Of a DNA stretch of 64,000 bases, positions 52,201 to 62,269 are shown in pieces. The stretch covers positions 910,516-974,515 of the forward strand of contig BROI01000012.1 in the NCBI GenBank assembly GCA_027923505.1. Direction: 5' to 3'. Below the pieces are notes generated by a model, which saw nothing but the letters and a program-made list of their open reading frames with translations, was not told where the DNA came from and did no database searches. The position numbers were made by a program, and so were the translations under genes. The DNA comes from Mayamaea pseudoterrestris. Taxonomy: Eukaryota; Bacillariophyta; Bacillariophyceae; Sellaphorales; Sellaphoraceae. Within the stretch, counting starts at the first letter, position 1. Each line of letters starts with the position of its first letter.

Positions 52201-55200
52201 CTTGATATAAAGCAAGTAGGTTCCTCCAAGTGGTTCCACCACATCAATGTTCCAGATGGGATTTGTATAGTGATACAACCTGGCCACCAAGATTCTGAAC
52301 CTCCTACTGCAATCCGCAGAAGGTGCTTGCCAAGGTCAAAGGCTTGGAACATTGAAAACAGCAGCTATTCTGGCAGTGGCTGTGGTGTGACTGAGACTGA
52401 AACAAGTTGGGTGTTCCATGTGCCAAACACAGCAAAGTTTCAGTTGGGATTTATGTGATGATCCAACCTTGCTAGCATGATTCTGAGCATGCCATGGCAA
52501 TCAGGATAAGATGTTTGACAAAGTCAAAGGTTGCGATGTTCCAATTTGGAAGCCAGTCAGTCAGTGGTTATGCGTGAATATAGCAAGTAGATTCCTCCAA
52601 GTGGTTCCACCAGGTCAAAATTTCAGATGGGATTTGTATAGTGATGCAACCGGGCCAGCAAGAATCTGAACCTGCTACTGCAATCCGCAGAAGGTGCTTG
52701 ACAAGGGCAAAGGCTTGGAACCTTAAAAACAGCAGCTATTCTGGCAGTGGCTGTGGTGTGACTGAGACTGAAACAAGTAGGGTGTTCCATGTGCCAAACA
52801 CAGCAAAGTTGCAGTTGGGATTTATGTAATGATCCAACCTTGCTAGCATGATTCTGAGCATGCCATGGCAATCAGGATAAGATGTTTGACAAAGTCAAAG
52901 GTTGAGATGTTCTAATATGGAAGCCAGTCAGCCAATGGTTATGCACGAATATAGCAAGCAGGGTTCTCCAAGTGGTTCCACCTCGTCAATGTTTCAGATG
53001 GGATCTGCATAGTGATGCAACCTGGCCACCAAGAGTCTGAACCTGCTACTGCAATCCGCAGAAGGTGCTTGACAAGGTCCAAGGCTTGGTATATTGAAAA
53101 CAGCAGCAATTCTGGCAGTGGCTGTGGTGTGACTGAGACTGAAACAAGTTGGGTGTTCCATGTGCCAAACACAGCAAAGTTGCAGTTGGGATTTATGTAA
53201 TGATCCGACCTTGCTAGCATGATTCTGAGCATGCCATGGCAATCAGGAGAAGATATGGAAGCCAGTCAGCCAGTGGTTATGCGTGAATATAGCAAGTAGG
53301 TTCCTCCAAGTGGTTCCACCAGGTCAAAATTTCAGATGGGATTTGTATAGTGATGCAACCGGGCCAGCAAGAATCTGAACCTGCTACTGCAATTTTCAGA
53401 AGGTGCTTGACAAGGTCCAAGGCTTGGAACGTTGAAAACAGCAGCTATTCTGGCAGTGGCTGTGGTGTGACTGAGACTGAAACAAGTAGCGTGTTCCATG
53501 TGCCAAACAGCAAGTTGCAGTTGGGATTTATGTGATGATCCAACCTTGCTAGCATGATTCTGAGCATGCCATGGCAATCAGGATAAGATGTTTGACAAAG
53601 TCAAAGGTTGAGATGTTCTAATATGGAAGCCAGTCAGCCAATGGTTATGCACGAATATAGCAAGCAGGGTCCTCCAAGTGGTTCCACCTCGTCAATGTTT
53701 CAGATGGGATCTGCATAGTGATGCAACCTGGCCACCAAGAGTCTGAACCTGCTACTGCAATCCGCAGAAGGTGCTTGACAAGGTCCAAGGCTTGGTATAT
53801 TGAAAACAGCAGCAATTCTGGCAGTGGCTGTGGTGTGACTGAGACTGAAACAAGTTGGGTGTTCCATGTGCCAAACACAGCAAAGTTGCAGTTGGGATTT
53901 ATGTAATGATCCAACCATGCTAGCTTGATTCTGAGCATGCCATGGCAATCAGGAGAAGATATGGAAGCCAGTCAGCCAGTGGTTATGCATGAATATAGCA
54001 AGTAGGTTCCTCCAAGTGGTTCCACCACATCAATGTTTCAGATGGGATTTGTATAGTGATGCAACCTGGCCACCAAGATTCTGAACCTGCTACTGCAGAA
54101 GGTGCTTGACAAGGTCCAAGGCTTGGAATATTGAAAACAGCAGCTATTCTGGCAGTGGCTGTGGTGTGACTGAGACTGAAACAAGTAGGGTGTTCCATGT
54201 GCCAAACACAGCAAAGTTGCAGTTGGCATTTACGTGATGATCCAACCTTGCTAGCATGATCCTGAGCATGCCATGGCAATCAGGATAAGATGTTTGACAA
54301 GTCAAAGGTTGAGATGTTCCAATTTGGAAGCTAGTCAGCCAGTGGTTATGCGTGAATATAGCAAGTAGGTTCCTCCAAGTGGTTCCACCTAGACAATGTT
54401 ACAGATGGGATTTGTATAGTGATGCAACCTGGCCAACAAGAATCTGAACCTGCTACTGCAATCCACAGAAGGTGCTTCACAAGGTCCAAGGCTTGGAACT
54501 TTGAAAACAGCAGCAATTCTGGCAGTGGCTGTGGTGTGACTGAGACTGAAGCAAGTTGGGTGTTCCATGTGCCAAACACAGCAAAGTTTCAGTTGGGATT
54601 TATGGAATGATCCAACCTTGCTAGCATGATTCTGAGCATGCCATGGCAATCAGGATAAGATGTTTGACAAAGTAAAAGGTTGCAATGTTCCAATTTGGAA
54701 GCCAGTCAGCCAGTGGTTATGCGTGAATAAAGCAAGTAGGTTCCTCCAAGTGGTTCCACCAGGTCAAAGTTTCAGATGGGATTTGTATAGTGATGCAACC
54801 TGGCCAGCAAGAATCTGAACCTGCTACTGCAATCCGCAGAAGGTGCTTGACAAGGGCAAAGGCTTGGAACCTTAAAAACAGCAGCTATTCTGGCAGTGGC
54901 TGTGGTGGGACTGAGACTGAAACAAGTAGGGTGTTCCATGTGCCAAACACAGCAAAGTTGCAGTTGGGATTTATGTGATGATCCAACCTTGCTAGCATGA
55001 TTCTGAGCATGCCATGGCAATCAGGATAAGATGTTTGACAAGTCAAAGATTGAGATGTTCCAATTTGGAAGCCAGTCAGCCAGTGGTTATGCACAAATAT
55101 AGCAAGCAGGTTCCTCCAAGTGGTTCCACCAGGTCAATGTTTCAGATTGGATCTTGTATAGTGATGCAACCTGGCCACCAAGAGTCTGAACCTGCTAATG

Positions 55201-57090
55201 TAATCCGCAGAAGGTGCTTCACAAGGTCCAAGGCTTGAAACTTTGAAAACAGCAGCTATTCTGGCAGTGACTGTGATGTGACTGAGACTCAAACAAGTAG
55301 GGTGTTCCATGTGCCAAACACAGAAAAGTTTCAGTTGGGATTTATGTGATGATCCAACCTTGCTAGCAAGATTTTGAGCATGCCATGGCAATCAGGATAA
55401 GATGTTTAACAAAGTCAAAGGTTGAGATGTTCCAATTTGGAAGCCAGCCAGCCAGTGGTTATGCATGAATATAGCAAGCAGGGTCCTCCAAGTGGTTCCA
55501 CCACATCAATGTTTCAGATGGGATTTGTTTAGTGATGCAACCTGGCCAGCAAGAATCTGAACCTGCTACTGCAATTTGCAGAAGGTGCTTGACAAGGTCC
55601 AAGGCTTGGAACTTTGAAAACAGCAGCTATTCTGGCAGTGGCTGGGGTGTGACTGAGACTGAAACAAGTAGGGTGTTCCATGTGCCAAACACAGCAAAGT
55701 TTCAGTTGGGATTTATGTGATGATCCAACCTTGCTAAAATCATTCTGAGCATGCCATGGCAATCAGGATAAGTTGTTTGACAAAGTCAAAGGTTGCAATG
55801 TTCCAATTTGGAAGCTAGTCAGCCAGTGGTTATGCGTGAATATAGCAAGTAGGGTCCTCCAAGTGGTTCCACCTCGTCAATGTTTCAGATTGGATCTTGT
55901 ATAGTGATGCAACCTGGCCACCAAGAGTCTGAACCTGCTACCGTAATCCGCAGAAGGTGCTTGACAAGGTCCAAGGCTTGGATCTTTGAAAACAGCAGCT
56001 ATTTTGGCAGTGACTGTGATGTGACTGAGACTCAAACAAGTAGGGTGTTCCATGTGCCAAACAGCAAGTTGCAGTTGGGATTTATGTGATGATCCAACCT
56101 TGCTAGCATAATTCTGAGCATGCCATGGCAATCAGGATAAGATGTTTTACAAAGTCAAAGGTTGAGATGTTCCAATTTGGAAGCTAGTCAGCCAGTGGTT
56201 ATGCGTGAATATGGCAATTAGGGTCCTCCAAGTGGTTCCACCTCGTCAAAGATTCAGATGGGATTTGCATACTGATGCAACCTGGCCACCAAGAATCTGA
56301 ACCTGCTACTGCAATCCACAAATAGTGCTTGATAAGGTCCAAGACCTAGAACTTTGAAAACAGCAGCTATTCTGGCAGTGGCTGTGGTGTGACTGAGACT
56401 GAAACAAGTTGGGTGTTCCATGTGCCAAACACCGCAAAGTTTCAGTTGGGATTTATGTGATGATCCAACCTTGCTAGCATGATTCTGAGCATGCCATGGC
56501 AATCAGGATAAGATGTTTGACAAAGTCAAAGGTTGCGATGTTCCAATTTGGAAGCTAGTCAGCCAGTGATTATGTGTGAATATAGCAAGTAGATTCCTCC
56601 AAGTGGTTCCACCACATCAAAAATTCAGATGGGATTTGCATACTGATGCAACCAGGCCAGTAATATTCTGAACCTGCTACTGCAATCCACAAAAGGTGCT
56701 TGACAAGGTCCAAGACCTAGAACTTTGAAAACAGCAGCTATTCTGGCAGTGGCTGTGGTGTGACTGAGACTGAAACAAGTTGGGTGTTCCATGTGCCAAA
56801 CACAGCAAAGTTTCAGTTGGGATTTATGTGATGATCCAACCTTGCTAGCATGATTCTGAGCATGCCATGGCAATCAGGATAAGATGTTTGACAAAGTCAA
56901 AGGTTGAGATGTTCCAATTTGGAAGCCAGTCAGTCAGTGGTTATGCGTGAATATAGCAAGTAGATTCCTCCAAGTGGTTCTACCGCATCAAAGTTTCAGA
57001 TGGGATTTGTATAGTGATGCAACCTGGCCAGCAATATTCTGAACCTGCTACTGAAATCCGCAGAAGGTGCTTGACAAGGTCCAAGGCTTG
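52201..57090 (+). repeat. satellite A, block 2: about 13 tandem units of 371 bp
   Basis: Same family and orientation as block 1, with anchors at about 52272, 52641, 53012, 53350, 53718, 54057, 54419, 54790, 55163, 55532, 55902, 56273, 56643 and 57014 (last unit cut). Two shortened units (about 338 bp) share the deletion seen in block 1. A two-unit higher-order repeat of 706 bp is visible: TCTAATATGG variants at 52911 and 53617 head nearly identical stretches. The last unit breaks off at CCAAGGCTTGG before satellite C. Confidence 0.92.
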
Positions 57091-57690
57091 GGTGTATACA
57101 TGGCATGATATATGGGCATGTGAATGTCAAGGCACCTGCAGGTTGAGACTGGTGACAACTTGTCACTAATCACATTGCAGTCTACTGAAACACCAGTTAG
57201 TCATAACATCTTGTAGCGCAACCTCAATAATGATGTTGGCATTATTCTTCTGGAATTTGGGTGTCTATATGGCTTGATGTATGAGCATTGCATGTCACAA
57301 CATCTGCTGGCTGAGACTGGTGACAAGTTGTCACCAATCACATTGCAGTCTACTGAGACACCAACCAGGCATAACATATTGTAGTGCACTTTGAATAAGG
57401 ATGTTGGCACCGTTCTGGTGTTTATTGGTCATGGGGATGGCTTTGAGAATGGGCTGCTGAAAGTTGCCGTTGTCATTTGCTGGGACTGGTGTGAAGTTTC
57501 ACCCATGGCATTGCTGCATTGAATGCACCGGACAATCATGACATCTTGTAGAGAAGCCTAAATTAGAATGTTGGCACGTTCTTGTTTAAGTCAGGCATAC
57601 TGTATGCTGACTCCTAGAAATCATGGCATCAGCTGTCTGAGACTGCTGGCGAGAAGCTCACACCAATACTATTCTGCTTGCATAACTACA
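57091..57690 (+). repeat. satellite C array, about 165-170 bp period (right edge)
   Basis: Four copies of decreasing quality have their dyads at 57159, 57327, about 57496 and about 57656. The best copy has GGTGACAA-G-TTGTCACC, a perfect inverted repeat around one base. CACATTGCAGTCTACTGA and GACACCA follow. Copies decay toward the MYND gene, as expected at an array edge. Confidence 0.75.
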
Positions 57691-57715
57691 ACATAATAGT
57701 TACTTCCCTTTAATT

Positions 57716-58354
57716 TTATGTATGCAGGTGCTGCATCTTTTGCAGATGTTTGCAATGAGTTTTGTGTTCCGCCCAATCTTTTGCTTGGCAGGCTACAGAG
57801 CAGTATGACGCTACGCGGCACTTGGTGCATTCCAGCATGCTTGTGACAGTCAAAGTTACTTTGCAGCCTTCTGTAACGCACATCTCCACTTCTTGTACAG
57901 AACGCGTCAAATCCATTAATAGATAGAAACAATCACAAGGGGAATGTTCCAAGTAGTACAAGAAAATGTTTCGGTGACTCGTCAGTCTTGACATTTTGAT
58001 TTGCCCTGGCTGTTGTTTCTCGTACCCATATTTTGATTCAATGAGAGAGATGAGGAAGGTCATGGCATACAGACGATCACAAACTAAATCAAGTTCGTCC
58101 GCTTTCCCGTACGACGCCTTGATCCATTTCAGTCCAGTGGCAATAATCTTGCGGCGCATAGTGTCACCAAAAATTGACCCGTACTTTGTTACGACGTCCC
58201 CAAAAGTAGCATCACTTCCATGAAGGTATACATAGCGAACAACTTCGTTCATCGCCTCTTTGTAGGGATCAGTTCCATCCGAGAGCGCTGACTCGTAGCC
58301 ATGGTGGCAGAAGGAGCTCCACGCCGGGAATGGCAACTTTGTTGCTGACTCCAT
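57716..58354 (-). CDS. MYND-type zinc finger protein
   Basis: 212 aa, single exon, Met at 58354. The first 150 residues are helical without a recognised domain. The C-terminus is a MYND finger: C-V-T-E-G-C, a 10-residue spacer, E-C-T-K-C, then R-V-A-S-Y-C-S-V-A-C-Q-A-K-D-W-A-E-H-K-T-H-C. All Cys and His ligands of the second zinc site are present; the first pair is spaced C-x4-C rather than the common C-x2-C. MYND fingers bind short proline-rich peptides and are found on many diatom proteins of unknown role. The gene begins inside the 3' end of the upstream P450 frame (86 bp overlap, different frame) and ends next to decayed satellite C. It may have arrived with the rearrangement that cut the P450. 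Confidence 0.75.
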   Translation of the reverse strand: MESATKLPFPAWSSFCHHGYESALSDGTDPYKEAMNEVVRYVYLHGSDATFGDVVTKYGSIFGDTMRRKIIATGLKWIKASYGKADELDLVCDRLYAMTFLISLIESKYGYEKQQPGQIKMSRLTSHRNIFLYYLEHSPCDCFYLLMDLTRSVQEVEMCVTEGCKVTLTVTSMLECTKCRVASYCSVACQAKDWAEHKTHCKHLQKMQHLHT

Positions 58355-59996
58355 GCTTGTGACGGGATTGGCAGAATAAGGGAAAGGTCAAAAAGCTACT
58401 ATTAGTGGATTTGCGCACTGCGGTCGTTTCGTCGGCACCCATAGGAATAAATTCGGCAGGCGTAGTTTCAGGGCTTAACCAGCGGTCCGGAACAAAGCCC
58501 TTGCGAATATCCATATTGGAACCATCCTCCTTATACGTCTTCGCGTCTAGCTGATGCGTAAGCGCCACATTGAAATCGACAAGCCAGTCCTTTGGAATCT
58601 GCTTGCCGTCCATGACAATCGTAGAAGTGGCTCGTCGCGGAATACCACCACTTATGGGCCGTATTCGCATCGTCTCCTTGACGACCGCTTCCAAGTATGG
58701 ACACTCCTTGTCAAGCGCTTCCTTGGTGAGCACTTCACCATGAACAGCTTGAACACGTCGTTGTTCCTCCACTAACCTGTTCCATGTTTCTCGATGAAGT
58801 CCAAGAAACAGCATGGCGTTGGTCAGAGTCGTCGCGGAGGTTTCACTGCCCGCCAGAATCAAAATCAAGGCATTGTCAATAATCTCTCCTTGCGACAGGG
58901 TACGCGTCGGATTTTCCTCATCCTTGGCAAACACCATGCCACTCAAGGTCGACGCGTCGGGTCCATTCGCTTTCAATTTGTCAATCTGCTGCTCCACAAG
59001 ACTCTCCAAATACTTTTTGGCCTTGAACGACGGCGTTTTTTCAACGTTCAAGCCGAGTAGCGCCCTTAGCGAAACAACGCCTCCTATCCAATCAGCCACC
59101 GCCTTGTGAAAGACTGGAACTTGTTCCGGAGTCAAGTCAAGTCCAAGGATTTGTCGCCACGCCACATCCAACGTAAAGTCCGTGCAAATGTCTTCCATGA
59201 CAATCCTATTGCTCAATGTCGAATCTTGGGCCGCTGCAAGCATCTTGGCAACACTTTCCTCCGCCGCCTGCTGCAAGGTACCGATACTTTTAGCGACTGC
59301 CGCTGGCGTAATGGCTTGTCCAATGAGTCGCCGCAAAAATTGATGCCGTCCCTTGTCTTGCTCGGATATAATGCTGGCAGCCGCTCCCAACGAAGTCGAC
59401 GACGACTGCTGGCGCGTAGCTGTGCGAATGCCATTGGGCTCGAATTCCTTGTTCAGAATCGTCTTGACATTGTCGGCGCCGGCAACCACCACGAACGGAT
59501 TGCCCAGAAAGTAAAACTTCCATAGTTTGCGAGCAGCAGCCGGCAGTTTGGAGGCTTGCTTCAAGTAAAAGGCACCCGCGCCATACTCGCGGGATCCCCA
59601 AAAGAATGGCATTCCAAAGAATGGACAACCCAAAGATCCGGGTGGAAGTGGTTGCGCATAACTTGCATCGCCCGCACTGTTTGGCCACAGCAATTGACTC
59701 CGTTGACGAAATAAGACGAACAATGTTGCGGTAACGAGCAAAAGAAGTTTGGTGGTGAGTCGAGTCGCCGCAACGTTTGCAATAGCGGTTCTGGCTAAGG
59801 CAGGTAGCATGTCGAGTCGAGTTGGAGAATATTCTTCGCGTCTACAGAGGCCTGGCGTATGCATTGGCTTGCTAGCAGTTGGAGACAATTCGCTGGCGAT
59901 ACGCGAAAGGCCTGTTGCTCGAGAAGGAGCCGACGCGAGAAACGCTTCACAGCAAAGAACTGCCGATAGCAAAAAAGCCAAGGAGAGAATCTTCAT
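58269..59996 (-). CDS. cytochrome P450 truncated before the heme-cysteine motif
   Basis: 575 aa from the Met at 59996, which places a signal peptide first (M-K-I-L-S-L-A-F-L-L-S-A-V-L-C-C-E-A-F); an earlier Met at 60026 is possible. A transmembrane helix follows near residues 80-95. The body begins P-L-P-P-G-S-L-G-C-P-F-F-G, as in CYP26/CYP120-type enzymes. It has the I-helix A-G-S-E-T-S-A-T-T, the K-helix K-E-T-M-R and F-V-P-D-R-W. The frame then reaches E-F-I-P-M-G-A, the start of the heme loop, where F-G-x-G-x-R-x-C-x-G is expected. It loses all likeness there (D-E-T-T-A-V-R-K-S-T) and runs 56 residues into the MYND gene. No exon with the Cys ligand was found downstream. Without it the product cannot be a normal P450, so this is probably a recent pseudogene or a chimera. 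Confidence 0.75.
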   Translation of the reverse strand: MKILSLAFLLSAVLCCEAFLASAPSRATGLSRIASELSPTASKPMHTPGLCRREEYSPTRLDMLPALARTAIANVAATRLTTKLLLLVTATLFVLFRQRSQLLWPNSAGDASYAQPLPPGSLGCPFFGMPFFWGSREYGAGAFYLKQASKLPAAARKLWKFYFLGNPFVVVAGADNVKTILNKEFEPNGIRTATRQQSSSTSLGAAASIISEQDKGRHQFLRRLIGQAITPAAVAKSIGTLQQAAEESVAKMLAAAQDSTLSNRIVMEDICTDFTLDVAWRQILGLDLTPEQVPVFHKAVADWIGGVVSLRALLGLNVEKTPSFKAKKYLESLVEQQIDKLKANGPDASTLSGMVFAKDEENPTRTLSQGEIIDNALILILAGSETSATTLTNAMLFLGLHRETWNRLVEEQRRVQAVHGEVLTKEALDKECPYLEAVVKETMRIRPISGGIPRRATSTIVMDGKQIPKDWLVDFNVALTHQLDAKTYKEDGSNMDIRKGFVPDRWLSPETTPAEFIPMGADETTAVRKSTNSSFLTFPLFCQSRHKHGVSNKVAIPGVELLLPPWLRVSALGWN

Positions 59997-60026
59997 CGCG
60001 TTATCTAAACTCAATGAGTTTGACAA

Positions 60027-60941
60027 TCAGCCGCTATCCGACAAAAGTGGCTATAAAACAAGCAGTCCGACGCCAGGATGAGCAAACTGGTCGGAGCCTC
60101 TGGCGTTTGTGCGAACGGTTGTCGCGCTGGCCGATGACAAGGGCAGAGTGGCTTGATTCTGGCGTCAACGTTCGCCACTTTCTGAGTCATAGTGAATGTC
60201 ACAAAATAGCCTCAGTGACAGAAGAGGGTCGCGCGGGCGTCATGCGGTCGTGTTAAAAAACAATTGTTCGGATCACTGTCATGAATAAGGCGTAGCCATT
60301 GCCTGTCACGCTTGGTCGCCGATCGGCGATATTCTCAGTCTATCAGTAGAATCGAATCCGATTCCTCGTATCGTCGCATGTTGCTACAAACTCTTGCGCC
60401 GTTAATCATGTACTTTAACAAACTTCGGCGCCATCAATCATAGCCTGCTGGCAATTTAACTGAATGAAGGCTGGCCATTGGCCAAGGGACCTGAGCCAGC
60501 AAGTTTGATGGACACCAGCAAGAGGTACTTTGGAGTTTTTCCTGATAGACACTTATTAAAGCTTTAGTTTATTGTCGCATGATTAGCTCATTGTAAAGCA
60601 AGCACTGCATTTCCTGTTTGTAGTAACATGATGTCACATGGCTTGCCGCTCGACTTCCCAGCCTCGACGGAAGTACTGTCATGCTGAGGATGGCTTGCTT
60701 CGTCGTCGTCACTCTGCCACAATGAATATGACGCTGAACGCAGCGGAAAGAGTTTTGCCAAGTTACACTACCGGTAGTGTATCGGTAGAAAAATGTGGCT
60801 GCTAACTTGGCGATGATGAAGGACCGACATGAATGATGTCGCATCACTACTCAATGTACCACGCGCAACCATTCGATCATTCGATCCATCATTACTGTTT
60901 CTTCGACAAAACGACCCTCATTCTCCTGTCAACTGTCCACC
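60027..60941. other. divergent intergenic region
   Basis: 915 bp between the truncated P450 (minus) and RRP36 (plus). Short frames only. ACTACCGGTAGT with CGGTAG just beyond, near 60767-60786, is a local palindrome of unknown meaning. Confidence 0.4.
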
Positions 60942-61970
60942 ATGTCCAGCGACGACGACTCGAGCAGCAGCAGTGACAGCAGTAGCGACAATGACATACA
61001 AGAGGCTGGAAATAGTCGAGTAGGAACGAAACGAAGTCGCGACGCTATTCGCAAAAGGCACGACGAGGAAGAGTCGGATTCAGATTCTGATTCCGATGAC
61101 GACCATGACGGCTACGATGATGATATAAATGGAAGTCAAGACGATTCTAGCAATGATGAATATGATCAACAAGATGACAATCTTCCTATCGCTGAGCGAC
61201 TCGAGCGCATGGAGCAGCAAGGCATAGACCTTCGTCAAGTTCGCGCCCGTCGCGAATCCGCCAAGCAACGAACGAAACAGAAACTTGGCAAAACGAGAGA
61301 CTCCAAGGCCACTACCAAATCGACAAAATCGTTAGAAAAGTCTGCATCTACACCAAAGACGAAACGATCCAAACACGCACCAACGGAAGCTTCATCCAAA
61401 CGCTCCGACTTTTACAACCAAAAACCAAACTTCCTCAATGGCCTTGGCATTGACTTGCTTGCCCATCGCTACAAGGCAAGAGATCCACGAAGATCCAATC
61501 TTTCAGCGGGAGCTGCCGTGGATGTGCAACAGTTTGACAAGAATTACGACTTTTTGCTCGAGATGCGTCGCAACGAAATTTCCAAATGTAAGCAACAGGT
61601 TGCGGCGCGACAAGTGGCCGGCCGCAAGGGACAGCAGCTGCGCAAAAAGCTTGGTTTATCAGGCGATGGTTCATTGGAGGAGGATCGCGCCACGCTGAAA
61701 CATTTGCAGCAGGAACTGGCCGACCATGAGCGACAGCAAGTCAAGCAGGCGGTTCAAGTCCGCGTCAAGCAAAAGTTGGTGGACGAACGAGGCAGCAACT
61801 ATCGACCCAAGCGAGCGGAGTTGAAGAAACTGGAATTGGAAGCCAGGTTTGATGAATTGAAGAAACGAGGTGGGAATCGGGCCGTCAATCAAGCTTTGGA
61901 GAAAAAGCGTAAAAAGAACAAGTCGAGAGATGCGGCGCGCATGGGGCCAAAAGAGCAGCAGCAATATTAA
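60942..61970 (+). CDS. RRP36: rRNA-processing protein RRP36
   Basis: 342 aa, single exon. The first 90 residues are an acidic Ser/Asp run with a basic K-R-S-R-D patch, typical of nucleolar proteins. The RRP36 domain starts near 130. It includes K-A-R-D-P-R-R, F-D-K-N-Y-D-F-L-L-E-M-R-R-N-E-I, a long helix of Q/K/E, then Y-R-P-K-R-A-E-L-K-K-L-E-L, F-D-E-L-K-K-R-G and A-L-E-K-K-R-K-K-N-K-S-R-D. These are the conserved blocks of the family in order. RRP36 is a component of the small-subunit processome needed for early cleavages of pre-rRNA in the nucleolus. The first Met (context CCACCATGTCC) is well placed. With RPF2 it is the second ribosome-assembly gene in the window, but the two are 30 kb apart. 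Confidence 0.9.
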   Translation: MSSDDDSSSSSDSSSDNDIQEAGNSRVGTKRSRDAIRKRHDEEESDSDSDSDDDHDGYDDDINGSQDDSSNDEYDQQDDNLPIAERLERMEQQGIDLRQVRARRESAKQRTKQKLGKTRDSKATTKSTKSLEKSASTPKTKRSKHAPTEASSKRSDFYNQKPNFLNGLGIDLLAHRYKARDPRRSNLSAGAAVDVQQFDKNYDFLLEMRRNEISKCKQQVAARQVAGRKGQQLRKKLGLSGDGSLEEDRATLKHLQQELADHERQQVKQAVQVRVKQKLVDERGSNYRPKRAELKKLELEARFDELKKRGGNRAVNQALEKKRKKNKSRDAARMGPKEQQQY

Positions 61971-62269
61971 TGTATTAAAAGATGGCGTCCACTTAAATCA
62001 ATATCATTTACAATAGCGCTACACGTTGTATTATTCGAAGGAATTGACTGCCTGCGTCTCTCGCTGCTGGTATTATTACAGCAGCCTGTGTCAAAAGCGG
62101 CACATTGCTTATCGCTGCTGCTACTCCGATCATGCATCGGATCGGTCGAAAGGTAGTCATTGCTTTATTGCTTCGTCGCCTCATTATAATACTCGCCGTA
62201 TTTTTCTAATCGCAAGCTGGAACACACGTAGCTCGCTATAGCAAAAATCACAGATATGTCGAGCAATCG

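Noticed and set aside
44474-57000. Dozens of 60-97-codon frames repeating through the satellite block as a gene family
   Set aside because: They recur with the satellite period on both strands at once, have no domain, signal or codon bias, and are explained by low divergence of tandem copies.
44240-57690. CRISPR array
   Set aside because: Repeats are 165-371 bp and contiguous, without short repeats and unique spacers, and the DNA is eukaryotic.
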